Of a stretch of 41,554 nt of DNA, positions 19,335 to 26,827 are shown piece after piece. Each line of letters opens with the position of its first letter. Position 1 is the first letter of the stretch. This DNA is from Bauldia litoralis. GTDB lineage: Bacteria > Pseudomonadota > Alphaproteobacteria > Rhizobiales > Kaistiaceae. A program made the position numbers and the translations under genes. The DNA lies in the NCBI GenBank assembly GCA_945882315.1, contig CAMCWB010000034.1, forward strand, positions 1-41,554. The letters run 5' to 3'. The notes under the pieces were generated by a model, which was given only the letters and a program-made list of their open reading frames with translations, did not search any database and was not told where the DNA came from.

Positions 19335-20491
19335 TCGCGAACCCGGTATTTCTCGATCTTGGCTTCGTCGACCTCGATGCCCATGCCGGGCCGGAGCGGC
19401 ACCTCGATGGCGCCGTTGTTAAAGACCATCGGCTGCTTGAGGAGGTCGTCCTTGTAGTAGATGCCGCCGACGCGGTCGCCAAGCCATTCGGCCGGCGTCG
19501 AGACCGGCACGACGCAGGAAAGCTCGACGGCGGGCGCCGCCGCGGCGAGCTGGATATTGGCGAGATTACCGACGCCGAGTTCGACCGAGCCGTTGACGTT
19601 GCAGATGATGCCGGCCGCCCGGCAGACGGCCGCGACCTCCATCGCCTTGAGCAGGCCGCCGGGCTTGGTGGTGTAGATCGAGATGATCTCGGCGGCGCGA
19701 TGTTCGATGACCTGGATCGCGTCATGGGCGTTCCAGGCGGACTCGTCGGCCATGACCGGCGGATCGATGGCGCGGGAAACCTCCGCCAGCCGCTCGATGC
19801 CCATGACCGGCTGCTCGACATATTTCAGCCGGTACTTCTCCATCTGGCGGACGGTCGCGATCGCCTCGCCGGGCGTGCGGTAGCCCTCATTGGCATCGAC
19901 GCAGAGCTCGACGGCGTCGCCGACGACGCCGCGGATGGCGCGCACCATGTCGACGTCACGGCGCGGATCGACGCCGATCTTGATCTTGATCGTGCGGATG
20001 CCCTCGGCGGCGACCTTGGCGACCTCGGCTTCCGCCTCGGCAATCGAGATGAGGCCGATCGAATGGGTGACGGGGATATGCGTGCGGGCCTTGCCGCCGA
20101 GCAGGACATGGACCGGGACGTTCAGCCACTTGCCGGCGAGGTCGTAGGCGGCGAACTCGACAGCCGCCTTGGCGTAGGGGTAACCCTTGATGATCGCATC
20201 CATCCGGGCGTGGAGGCCGACGATATCGCCGATTTCGCAGCCGGCGATGGCCGGTGCGAGGTAGTTCGTGATCACGACATGGGCGATCGACGGGGATTCG
20301 CCGAAATAGCGGCCGAACTCGCCGCCCCAATCCTTCAGCGCCGGCGATTCACCCCAGCCGACACGGCCCTCGTCGTCGGTCATCTTGACGAGAAGGTAGC
20401 GCCCGATCTTTTCCGTGAGACCCGCCCATTTATGTTCGCGGCGGGTGGGAACATCAACGAGAAGCGTTTCGACCAATACGATGCGCGGCAA
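19331..20491 (-). CDS. Mandelate racemase/muconate-lactonizing enzyme (enolase superfamily)
   Basis: A 386-residue TIM-barrel enzyme. General bases are visible as Lys169-Ile-Lys171 (TIKIKIG) on one side and Lys276 (TTKPGG) on the other. Metal ligands are Asp199 (VDANEG), Glu226 (VEQP) and Asp249 (MADES), the MLE-subgroup pattern. Such enzymes abstract a proton alpha to a carboxylate to racemise, cycloisomerise or dehydrate. The start is TTG at 20491 with AAGGAG 8 bases upstream. A bipartite operator lies 43-65 bp upstream (20534-20556). Neighbouring binding proteins and hydrolase suggest the substrate is an N-substituted or N-acyl amino acid, or another alpha-carboxylate, taken up by the same regulon; this is inference. 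Confidence 0.9.
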   Translation of the reverse strand: MPRIVLVETLLVDVPTRREHKWAGLTEKIGRYLLVKMTDDEGRVGWGESPALKDWGGEFGRYFGESPSIAHVVITNYLAPAIAGCEIGDIVGLHARMDAIIKGYPYAKAAVEFAAYDLAGKWLNVPVHVLLGGKARTHIPVTHSIGLISIAEAEAEVAKVAAEGIRTIKIKIGVDPRRDVDMVRAIRGVVGDAVELCVDANEGYRTPGEAIATVRQMEKYRLKYVEQPVMGIERLAEVSRAIDPPVMADESAWNAHDAIQVIEHRAAEIISIYTTKPGGLLKAMEVAAVCRAAGIICNVNGSVELGVGNLANIQLAAAAPAVELSCVVPVSTPAEWLGDRVGGIYYKDDLLKQPMVFNNGAIEVPLRPGMGIEVDEAKIEKYRVRD

Positions 20492-20533
20492 AGCGCCAGC
20501 TCCTTACAATATCCTCGCGCGGCGAGGTCATTA

Positions 20534-20556
20534 TGTGATCACACTTTGTGATCGTG
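20534..20556 (-). promoter_or_regulatory. Bipartite GATC operator, site B
   Basis: TGTGATCACA (20534-20543), CTT, TGTGATCGTG (20547-20556); centres 13 bp apart. Read leftwards it is almost identical to site E over some 30 bases, including a following TAATGACC versus TATTGACC that may be the -35 region. It controls the leftward enolase-superfamily gene and probably the M24 gene behind it. Confidence 0.8.
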
Positions 20557-20600
20557 AAGGTCCGCCCTGTCAAGCCAGGATGGCCGCGGCGAGCCCGGGC

Positions 20601-20630
20601 GATGCGCCGCAGCCCGTGCCGCGGCGCATC
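20601..20630 (-). terminator. Hairpin behind binding-protein gene 2
   Basis: GATGCGCCGC (20601-20610) and GCGGCGCATC (20621-20630) form a perfect 10-bp stem with a 10-base loop, 10 bases past the leftward stop at 20640. No T run follows, so termination is only probable. Confidence 0.55.
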
Positions 20631-20639
20631 CGGAATGCG

Positions 20640-21710
20640 CTACTGGATGAGGATGTCCTTGTTGGCGTCCTTCCATTTGGCAATTGCCGCCTTGACCTCG
20701 GCGGTTTCGTAATCGCTGGCACCGTCGATGAAGGAAGCGTCGAGGAAGCCGGCCGGGTCGAGCGGGCCGGGGATCTCCTTCAGCGCGATATAGGGAGCCT
20801 GGACGCGGGCCCAGACGTCGGGCTGCGGCTCGCCGCGCTTGATGGTGCGGATCAGGTTGGTCTTGTAGACCGCGAAATCGAGGAGAGCCAGGCCGATATC
20901 GACGTTCTCCCATTGCTCCGGCACGTTCTTCTTGCAGATCGCCGCCATCGTCTTCGTATCGAGGATGCCGGCGTGCGTCGCCATGGCATAGGCCTTCAGG
21001 AAGCGCTGGACGACGTCGCTGATCTCGGCCTTGCGGGGCGCCCACATGACGAGCGAATTGCCCGGATTATCGGAGACATTGGCAGGCGTGATGTTGCGGA
21101 TCGGGATGCCGGCGGCATCGATGGCGGCGAGGTTGTTGGCGCTGCCGGCATAGGCGGCGATCGTCTTGTCCTGGATCGCCTTGGCGAGAACCGGGCCGGA
21201 TTCGCCGACCACGACCGTCGTGATGTCGTCGATCGACATGCCCACCGTATCCAGCGCCACCATGGTGGTGACCTGGTCGCGGTCGCTGGCAAGGCCGACC
21301 ATCTTGCCCTTCAGATCGGCGACGCTCTTGATGTCGCTGTCCTTCGGAACGCCGATCGATTCAGGCGCATATTGATTGGCCTCATAGACGACCGCGACCG
21401 GCTACTTGGCGTTGACCGCCTGGAAGACCTGCGGCGCGTCGAGCATGACGAGGTCGGCGTCGCCGTTGGAGAGGAAGGCGACGTAGGGAACGGTCGTGTC
21501 CGACGGCAGGAGGTTCACCTCGAGGCCCATGGCCTCGTAGAAGCCGAGTTCGCGGGCCGCGAAAGCGGCGTAATGCATCGTCGAGCGCTCATTGACGACG
21601 AGGACGTTGATCTTGTCGAGCGCCAGCGCGGATACGGAAAGGGAAGCGACTGCGGCCGCGCCGAGCAGCGCGGTGGATATCAGGCGTTTCATGCCGGCAA
21701 TCGGTTGCAT
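20640..21710 (-). pseudogene. ABC substrate-binding protein, NitT/TauT type, copy 2, interrupted by in-frame TAG
   Basis: A 357-codon frame, identical in length to copy 1, with a good GGAGG site 6 bases before the ATG at 21710 and a signal peptide (MKRLISTALLGAA core). Codon 103 (21402-21404) is TAG. In the paralogue the aligned context is ADQPIAVIYEA, here AK-stop-PVAVVYEA, so CAG for Gln has become TAG by a single C-to-T change. The frame continues unbroken after the stop to the normal C-terminus (NKDILIQ). As written, the product would be a 102-residue fragment. No transporter membrane genes lie nearby. Operator site C is 114 bp upstream. A sequencing error or a recent nonsense mutation are both possible. 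Confidence 0.85.
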
Positions 21711-21823
21711 CTCAAACCTCCAGGATCGGGCGCGGGCGCGCCGTGGGCTTTCACGTCCGCCGGACAGGGCCGGCGGCTCGATCCTTACGGTTGCACAAGC
21801 AGGCTGGCTTGTTTAGCGCAAAT

Positions 21824-21846
21824 GTTGATCACAGGATGTGATCACA
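21824..21846 (-). promoter_or_regulatory. Bipartite GATC operator, site C
   Basis: GTTGATCACA (21824-21833), GGA, TGTGATCACA (21837-21846); centres 13 bp apart. It lies upstream of binding-protein gene 2. Read leftwards, TGTGATCACATC followed by the weaker half-site matches the order of site D. Confidence 0.8.
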
Positions 21847-21956
21847 GCTGTCGTTTGAAAGCGAGGAAAACCGGGATTGCGGCGTTGACAATGCCCGCGA
21901 CGGGGCGGTCGCCGCCGCTCGCGCGGGCAGCTTGCGCCTTTCGCAGGCAACCAAGC

Positions 21957-22685
21957 TTAGAGGTCGAGGCTGATTTCCGTGGGCAGCATCATCATGCCGC
22001 CCGGCAACTGGAAGGTGCCGGCCTGGACGAGATGGCGGCCGGCGGTGCGAATGTCGCGGGCGACGGCACGCTGGACCGCTGTCGGGTTCTTCTTCTTGAG
22101 GCCTTCCAGAACCTCGGTGTGCGCCGAGGCGTCCCAGGGCATGTCGGGCGCCAGGAACGAGCAGTACATCGTCGGCCCGCTCTGCAGCCAGAGCGATTCA
22201 ATCAGCGGCATCACGACGCTGGAATCCGCCGCCTGATAGAGCGTGAAGTGGAATTTCTGGTTGGCGGCAAGAGCCGCCAGGACGTCGCGCCTGGCGATGG
22301 AGATCTTGAGGTCGCGGTTGATCGCCTGGAGCTCGCGGATAAGGGCCGGCGTGGCGTTGCGGGCGGCGTTGCGGGCGGCAAGGCTTTCGACGAGTTCGCG
22401 GACCTCGAAGAGATCCTTGACCCGGTCGGTGGTGAGCCGCGGCACGCGGACGGACCGGTTGGGCATTTCCTCGAGCGCGTTGGCTGCCACCAGTTGGCCG
22501 AGCGCGTCGCGGACCGGCATCGGACTGGTGCCGAAGGAGGCCGCAAGCTTGCGGAGACTCATCACCTGGCCGGGGATGAAGGCGCCGACCATCAGGCCCT
22601 TGCGCAGCCGGTCGGCAATTTCATCCTGGACGTGCCCGCGCTTCTGCGTTGGCACGATATTGGCTTTCGGGCGAAGGGAATTCAT
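21957..22685 (-). CDS. GntR-family regulator with FCD domain, likely regulator of the cluster
   Basis: A 242-residue protein. Residues about 10-80 are the GntR winged helix (HVQDEIADRLRKGLMVGAF, then LRKLAASFGTSPMPVRDAL). Residues about 90-225 are the helical FCD effector domain with candidate metal-binding His in FHFTLYQAA and SAHTEVLEGL. FCD regulators usually sense carboxylic acids and repress catabolic operons. It lies in the middle of the five-site regulon. The intergenic space shared with the divergent opine-dehydrogenase-like gene holds site D, so it probably represses itself and its neighbours. Related FCD proteins bind short TGT/ACA-type palindromes, consistent with TGTGATCACA. The ribosome site is weak (GAGAGA). 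Confidence 0.88.
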   Translation of the reverse strand: MNSLRPKANIVPTQKRGHVQDEIADRLRKGLMVGAFIPGQVMSLRKLAASFGTSPMPVRDALGQLVAANALEEMPNRSVRVPRLTTDRVKDLFEVRELVESLAARNAARNATPALIRELQAINRDLKISIARRDVLAALAANQKFHFTLYQAADSSVVMPLIESLWLQSGPTMYCSFLAPDMPWDASAHTEVLEGLKKKNPTAVQRAVARDIRTAGRHLVQAGTFQLPGGMMMLPTEISLDL

Positions 22686-22759
22686 TCGAGTCTCTCGAGG
22701 CGGACGATGCCCTGGATACTAAACGCGATCTCACGTCTATCAAGGATCATTCCACTTGC

Positions 22760-22799
22760 TTGACAGGCGTCGCTTCTGTGATCACATCTCGTGATAAAA
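22760..22799 (+). promoter_or_regulatory. Divergent promoter region with bipartite GATC operator, site D
   Basis: TGTGATCACA (22777-22786), TCT, CGTGATAAAA (22790-22799); centres 13 bp apart with a degenerate second half. TTGACA at 22760-22765 is a perfect -35 for rightward transcription, so the operator would cover the spacer and -10 and block the promoter. It serves the opine-dehydrogenase-like operon on the right and possibly the regulator gene on the left. Confidence 0.75.
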
Positions 22800-22842
22800 G
22801 CAAGGAAAACCGGCCGATGCCCTCCGCCCGACTGTCGCCGAG

Positions 22843-23931
22843 ATGAGAGTTACGGTTCTTGGAGCGGGTGCCGGCGGCGCCGCCGCGGTGGTCGAACTGC
22901 TCGCCAGCGGGCACGACGTCGTCCTGTGGAATCGCTCCGCGGAAACACTTGCTCCCTTCCAGAACCTCGGCGGGGTCCGCTACGAGGGGGTCTTCGGTGA
23001 GGGGCTGGCGCGACCCTCGGCGATCACCAACGGGTTGCCGATCGCCATCCGCGGCGCCGATGCGGCGGTGGTGGCGCTGCCGACGCACTCGCATGGCACC
23101 ATCGCCCAGGCGCTGGCCGCCTTCGGCTGGCCGGCCGACAAGCCGGTGATCCTCAATCCCGGACACACCGGCGGGGCGCTCGAATTCGAGACCGCCTTCC
23201 GTTCGCATCGCGCCGACGTGCCGCCGATCGCCGAATTCTCGACGCTCACCTATGTCGCGCGGAAATATACGCCGGACAGCGTCACGGTGACGGGCAAGGC
23301 AAAGGCGGTTCGGGTCGCGGCATTGCCCGGCGGCGACGCGGCGATTGCCGCGGCGCGGACGCTGTTTCCCTCGGCCGAGCCTGTCGGCGACGTGCTGGCC
23401 AGCGATCTCTGCAACGTCAACATGGTGCTGCATCCGCCTGGCGCCGTGCTGGCCGCCGCCTGGGTCGAGGCGCGCAAGGGCGATTTCACCTTCTATGTCG
23501 ATGCGATGACCGCGGGCGTCGCCGGCACCATGAAGGCACTGGACAAGGAGCGCCTCGCGGTGGCGCGCGCCTTCGGCCATGAGCTTCCCAATCTGATCGC
23601 CGAGATGAAGCGGATCGGGACGGTCGAGGCGGATGTCGAGGATCTCGACGACTTCGTCGCGGCGATCGCCGGCGGGGAAGCCAACAGCCGGATCAAGGCG
23701 CCGGATTCCTTCGAGCACCGCTATTATCGCGAGGATTTCGGGCATGGCCTGCTGCCCTTCCTCGAACTTGCCGGTATTGCCGGAGTCGAGACGCCGGTGG
23801 CGCGGTCGTTGCTTGTGCTTGCCGAGACGATGACCGGGACGGATTTCAGGAATGGCGGCCGGACGGCCACGGCGATGGGCATTGCCGGGCTCGACAAGGC
23901 AGGGCTGGAGAAGCGGGTGCGGGAAGCATGA
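22843..23931 (+). CDS. NAD(P)-dependent octopine/nopaline dehydrogenase family enzyme
   Basis: A 362-residue opine-dehydrogenase-type protein. Residues 5-35 are a Rossmann nucleotide site (LGAGAGGAAA). The C-terminal domain has the family motif N-x-x-x-x-HP around NMVLHPPG, with His197 as the expected catalytic base. Opine dehydrogenases join an amino acid and a 2-oxo acid reductively, or cleave the resulting secondary amine. In a catabolic cluster with its own receptor genes the oxidative cleavage direction is attractive, but this is inference. The ATG at 22843 starts the Rossmann strand directly. Its stop overlaps the next start as ATGA. Confidence 0.88.
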   Translation: MRVTVLGAGAGGAAAVVELLASGHDVVLWNRSAETLAPFQNLGGVRYEGVFGEGLARPSAITNGLPIAIRGADAAVVALPTHSHGTIAQALAAFGWPADKPVILNPGHTGGALEFETAFRSHRADVPPIAEFSTLTYVARKYTPDSVTVTGKAKAVRVAALPGGDAAIAAARTLFPSAEPVGDVLASDLCNVNMVLHPPGAVLAAAWVEARKGDFTFYVDAMTAGVAGTMKALDKERLAVARAFGHELPNLIAEMKRIGTVEADVEDLDDFVAAIAGGEANSRIKAPDSFEHRYYREDFGHGLLPFLELAGIAGVETPVARSLLVLAETMTGTDFRNGGRTATAMGIAGLDKAGLEKRVREA

Positions 23932-24845
23932 GTCTTGCGAGCGTCGTCATTGCGGTGGTTGCCGGCGATCGCCGGGAGCAGGAGATCGCGCGCCAGGCCG
24001 CCCTTGCCGGTGCGGAGGTGCGGGCCCTCGGCTTTCCCTGGCCGGAGGCCGGCATCGAGGGCGTCGTCCGCTCGGCGACGCTTGCCGAGGCGCTGGCCGG
24101 CGCCGATTTCGCGCTCTTCCCGATCCCCGGCATCGCGCCGGACGGGGCGCTTTTCGCGCCTTCCCATGACGGACGCATCATCCCCGACCGGGAGGCGCTG
24201 GCCGGCATGAACAAACCCGCCAGCATCATCCTCGGCTGGGCGGATCCGAACCTTCGCGGCCATGCCGAGGCGCTCGGGATCGCCATCCACGAGTATGAGT
24301 GGGACGAGGAACTGATGCTGCTGCGCGGTCCGGCGATCGTCGAGGGCATGCTGCGGGTCATCATCGAGAACACCGACATCACCATCCACCGCGCCAATAT
24401 CTGCTGCGTCGGGCAGGGGACGATCGGCGGGCTGACGACGCGGGCCCTGGTGGCGCTGGGCGCCCGGGTCCATGTCGTGGCGCGCAATCCGGTGCAGCGG
24501 GCGCAGGCCAACGCCACCGGCGCCGAGCCGCATGAGTTCGGCGAGCTGGCGGCGGTCCTTGCCAAGGCGGATATCGTCGTGTCCAGCGTGCCGGCCCAGA
24601 TTGTCGGGCGCGCGGCGCTTGAAGCCGTGCCGAAGGGAGCGCTGCTGGTCGATCTCGCAGCACCGCCGGGCGGCATCGATCGCGAGGCGGCCAAGGATCT
24701 TAGTTTGAAATTCGTCTGGGCGCGCGGGCTTGGCTCGCGGGCGCCGGTCACTGTCGGGCGCAGCCAGTGGGGCGGCATTCGCCGGCGGATCGATGCGATC
24801 CGGGCCGGTAAGCCGCTGCCGCCGATGCACCGCAAGGGAGGTTGA
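23928..24845 (+). CDS. Dipicolinate-synthase-subunit-A-like NAD(P)-binding oxidoreductase
   Basis: A 305-residue protein resembling DpaA/SpoVFA. The N-terminal part starts VVIAVVAGDRREQEIARQA and includes GADFALFPIPGIAPDG. A second nucleotide-binding fold starts near residue 157 with NICCVGQGTIGGLTTRAL, followed by ADIVVSSVPAQIVG and LLVDLAAPPGGIDREAAK. In sporeformers DpaA oxidises a tetrahydrodipicolinate-related precursor. This organism shows no sign of sporulation, so it has probably been recruited for another imine or amino-dicarboxylate step. Tight coupling to the opine-dehydrogenase-like gene (ATGA overlap) suggests consecutive reactions or a shared substrate. The alternative is a general D-2-hydroxyacid-dehydrogenase-like enzyme. 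Confidence 0.78.
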   Translation: MSLASVVIAVVAGDRREQEIARQAALAGAEVRALGFPWPEAGIEGVVRSATLAEALAGADFALFPIPGIAPDGALFAPSHDGRIIPDREALAGMNKPASIILGWADPNLRGHAEALGIAIHEYEWDEELMLLRGPAIVEGMLRVIIENTDITIHRANICCVGQGTIGGLTTRALVALGARVHVVARNPVQRAQANATGAEPHEFGELAAVLAKADIVVSSVPAQIVGRAALEAVPKGALLVDLAAPPGGIDREAAKDLSLKFVWARGLGSRAPVTVGRSQWGGIRRRIDAIRAGKPLPPMHRKGG

Positions 24846-24846
24846 A

Positions 24847-25434
24847 GTGCCGTTTGTCGTCGTCGAAATGTGGGATGGCCGGAGCGTTGCGCAGAAGCGG
24901 CGGCTGGTCAGGGCGATCACCGATGCGATGGTCACCTATGCCGATGCCAAGCCGGAGCATCTCCATGTCGTGGTCCATGACACGCCGAAGGAGAGCTGGG
25001 GCAGGGCGGGCATCCTGTCGAGCGACATGACGCCGGAAGCGCCGGCCGTCGCGGCGGAGGAGAAGCCGACGAAGATCCTCGGCTACGGCCATATGCTGCT
25101 GATGGTCGCTGACATGGCGCGCTCTGTCGCCTTCTATGTCGAGAAGCTCGGCTTCACGGTGCGGCCGGCGAAGCCGCTCGCCGACGGCCGGCCCTTCACC
25201 GCCTTCACGCAGGGAATCGCGCTGGTCGCGGGGCTGAAGGCCGGCGAGAAGCAGGTCGACCACATGGCCTTCGAGGTCGATCGGATTGAGCCGCTCCGCG
25301 ATCGCCTCAAGGCGGCCGGCGTCAGCTTCTTCAACGATTTGCATGACGGACCCTACGGGTTGACGATCTACGTCGCCGACCCGGACGGCAACAAGATCGA
25401 ACTCTATGAGGCGGGAGCGAAAATGCCGGTTTGA
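24847..25434 (+). CDS. Fusion of 4-oxalocrotonate tautomerase-like and VOC (glyoxalase-like) domains
   Basis: The GTG at 24847 with AGGGAGG 5 bases upstream gives a 195-residue product that begins Met-Pro, leaving the N-terminal Pro that is the catalytic base of tautomerases; longer upstream starts would destroy this. Residues 2-62 are the tautomerase unit, with Arg at position 11 counted from Pro. The second typical Arg (about 39) is a His, and SWGRAG resembles the usual aromatic-Gly end. Residues about 78-190 are a VOC domain, with GYGHMLLMVADM, VDHMAFEVD and DPDGNKIELYE supplying probable metal ligands His, His and Glu. The two domains probably act on an enol/keto intermediate in succession. 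It starts one base after the previous stop. Confidence 0.85.
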   Translation: MPFVVVEMWDGRSVAQKRRLVRAITDAMVTYADAKPEHLHVVVHDTPKESWGRAGILSSDMTPEAPAVAAEEKPTKILGYGHMLLMVADMARSVAFYVEKLGFTVRPAKPLADGRPFTAFTQGIALVAGLKAGEKQVDHMAFEVDRIEPLRDRLKAAGVSFFNDLHDGPYGLTIYVADPDGNKIELYEAGAKMPV

Positions 25435-25456
25435 GCGCTGCGGTCTTCGGACGCAT

Positions 25457-25479
25457 CGCGATCACAAAGTGTGATCACA
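25457..25479 (+). promoter_or_regulatory. Bipartite GATC operator, site E
   Basis: CGCGATCACA (25457-25466), AAG, TGTGATCACA (25470-25479); centres 13 bp apart. Two bases later comes TTGACC (25482-25487), a plausible -35. It is placed 67 bp before the decarboxylase alpha gene, which therefore has its own regulated promoter. Confidence 0.8.
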
Positions 25480-25546
25480 TATTGACCGGCTTTGTTTCCG
25501 TTACTATCGTCGGACCAACGCGTCGTAACGAAAGCGGGCAGTATCC

Positions 25547-26050
25547 ATGGACGTCAATCAACGCATCCACGACCAGCTCGTCAAAGCCGGCGTGACGCTG
25601 GCAGCGACCCTGCCGGACGACTGGGTCAATTCGCTGATCCGCATCGTCGACAAGAGCGACAAGATCAAGCATGTGCCGGTCGGCCGCGAGGCGGAGACGG
25701 TGTGCATCTGCTCGGGCGCCTTCTTCGGCGGCGTCCGCTCGGTCGCGATCATGGGCAATACCGGGCTGCTCACCTGCACCGGCGAGATGGCGACGCTCAA
25801 CCTTCGCCACGCAATCCCGGTCTTCCTGATCGTCAGCGCGCGCGGCTCGATCGACGACCAAAAGGTCTACCAGGAAGTGCAGGGACGCCGGACGCTACCG
25901 CTGCTCCAGGCCTATGACTATCCCTACAAGATCATCAACGACCCGGACGAGATCGACACGATCCCGGATGCCTATGAATGGCACCGGCTGCAGAAGCGGC
26001 CGTTCGTCCTCTTCCTGACGAAGAAGCTGCTCGGAGTGACAAACGCATGA
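25547..26050 (+). CDS. TPP-dependent 2-oxoacid decarboxylase, alpha subunit (sulfopyruvate/phosphonopyruvate decarboxylase-like)
   Basis: A 167-residue protein with the N-terminal (PYR) domain of small two-chain TPP enzymes such as ComD. The conserved Glu of GREAETVCICSGAFFGG should activate the thiamine ring. IMGNTGLLTCTGEMATL and VFLIVSARGS match sulfopyruvate and phosphonopyruvate decarboxylases. It decarboxylates a 2-oxo acid to an aldehyde with the beta chain encoded next, whose ATG overlaps its stop (ATGA). The true substrate is not readable; no sulfolactate or phosphonate genes are seen nearby, although the NitT/TauT-type receptors would fit a sulfonate. Confidence 0.85.
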   Translation: MDVNQRIHDQLVKAGVTLAATLPDDWVNSLIRIVDKSDKIKHVPVGREAETVCICSGAFFGGVRSVAIMGNTGLLTCTGEMATLNLRHAIPVFLIVSARGSIDDQKVYQEVQGRRTLPLLQAYDYPYKIINDPDEIDTIPDAYEWHRLQKRPFVLFLTKKLLGVTNA

Positions 26051-26649
26051 AAGCCGCCGAAGTCATGAAAGTGCTCGCCCAGCACAGGGGCGATGCGGTG
26101 GTCGTCTGCGCGCTCGGCATGGCCGCCAATGAATGGTGGTCCGCGACCAAGAGCGAGGACTCCTTCTACATGCACGGCGCGATGGGCTTCGCAGCCTCGT
26201 TCGCGCTGGGCCTCGCGCTGGCCGTGCCGAAGACGCCGGTCTGGCTTCTCAACAGCGACGGCTCGCTGTCGATGAACACCGGCTGCCTGATCACCGAAGG
26301 CGGCCAGCAGCCGAAGAACCTCAAGCATTTCGTTATCGACAACCAGTGCTACCAGACCGTCGAGAACATGCCGATGGTCGGTCAGGGCGTGGTCGACTAC
26401 GCGATGATGGCGGAAGGCGCCGGCATCAAGCAGACGGCGACGATCGCGACGCTCGAGGATCTCGCGGCGAAGCTGCCGGGGATCAACGCGGCAGAGGGGC
26501 CGTATTTCATTCGCCTGCGCATCGAGGCAGAGCCGAACTACCAGCGCGTGCCGCCGGCGCCCTATGAGGGACCGGAGATGAAATACCGCTTCGGCCGGGC
26601 CATGGAAAAGAAGCTCGGCGTCAAGGTCTTCGGACCGCGCGGCTACTGA
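26047..26649 (+). CDS. TPP-dependent 2-oxoacid decarboxylase, beta subunit
   Basis: A 200-residue C-terminal (PP) domain chain. The Mg/TPP motif is present as SDGSLSMNTG (near residue 69) followed about 20 residues later by KHFVIDNQ, the G/SDG-x(24-27)-N pattern; the usual leading Gly is Ser here. MHGAMGFAASFALGLALAVP is the cofactor-proximal block of ComE-type chains. It forms the active site with the alpha chain. A hairpin (26659-26684) follows and probably ends the operon. No aldehyde dehydrogenase for the expected aldehyde product is encoded within the window's regulon. Confidence 0.88.
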   Translation: MKAAEVMKVLAQHRGDAVVVCALGMAANEWWSATKSEDSFYMHGAMGFAASFALGLALAVPKTPVWLLNSDGSLSMNTGCLITEGGQQPKNLKHFVIDNQCYQTVENMPMVGQGVVDYAMMAEGAGIKQTATIATLEDLAAKLPGINAAEGPYFIRLRIEAEPNYQRVPPAPYEGPEMKYRFGRAMEKKLGVKVFGPRGY

Positions 26650-26658
26650 ACATTCAGC

Positions 26659-26684
26659 GGACGATCCGATGCTTCGGGTCGTCC
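26659..26684 (+). terminator. Hairpin behind the decarboxylase genes
   Basis: GGACGATCCGA (26659-26669), loop of four, TCGGGTCGTCC (26674-26684): an 11-bp stem with one wobble pair, nine bases after the beta-subunit stop, followed by TCTC rather than a clean T run. Confidence 0.6.
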
Positions 26685-26698
26685 TCTCGACTATGGAA

Positions 26699-26827
26699 TC
26701 AGGGTGAAGCCAGGCCGTCTAGCAGGGCTGACGGTAGCGACTGAAGATCCGTGCCGGCCCTGAATTCATAAGGCTCCACCGTCGTCAGAAATCTTGCGAT
26801 GCGCTGCAGGCGATATTGCTGCTGCAT
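26699..26827 (-). CDS. Possible 42-residue protein
   Basis: A leftward frame from ATG 26827 to TGA 26699-26701 has AAGGG 7 bases upstream and encodes a mostly polar peptide beginning MQQQYRLQRIARFL. An ATG six bases further upstream is too close to the ribosome site. It overlaps the start of the rightward cadherin-repeat gene by 12 bases. No recognised family; reported because the ribosome site and spacing are good and because it occupies an otherwise empty gap. Confidence 0.3.
   Translation of the reverse strand: MQQQYRLQRIARFLTTVEPYEFRAGTDLQSLPSALLDGLASP

Noticed and set aside
20415-22763. Plus-strand open frame of 782 codons over binding protein 2 and the GntR gene
   Set aside because: Antisense shadow crossing two recognisable minus-strand genes and their intergenic operators; no family match in the translation.
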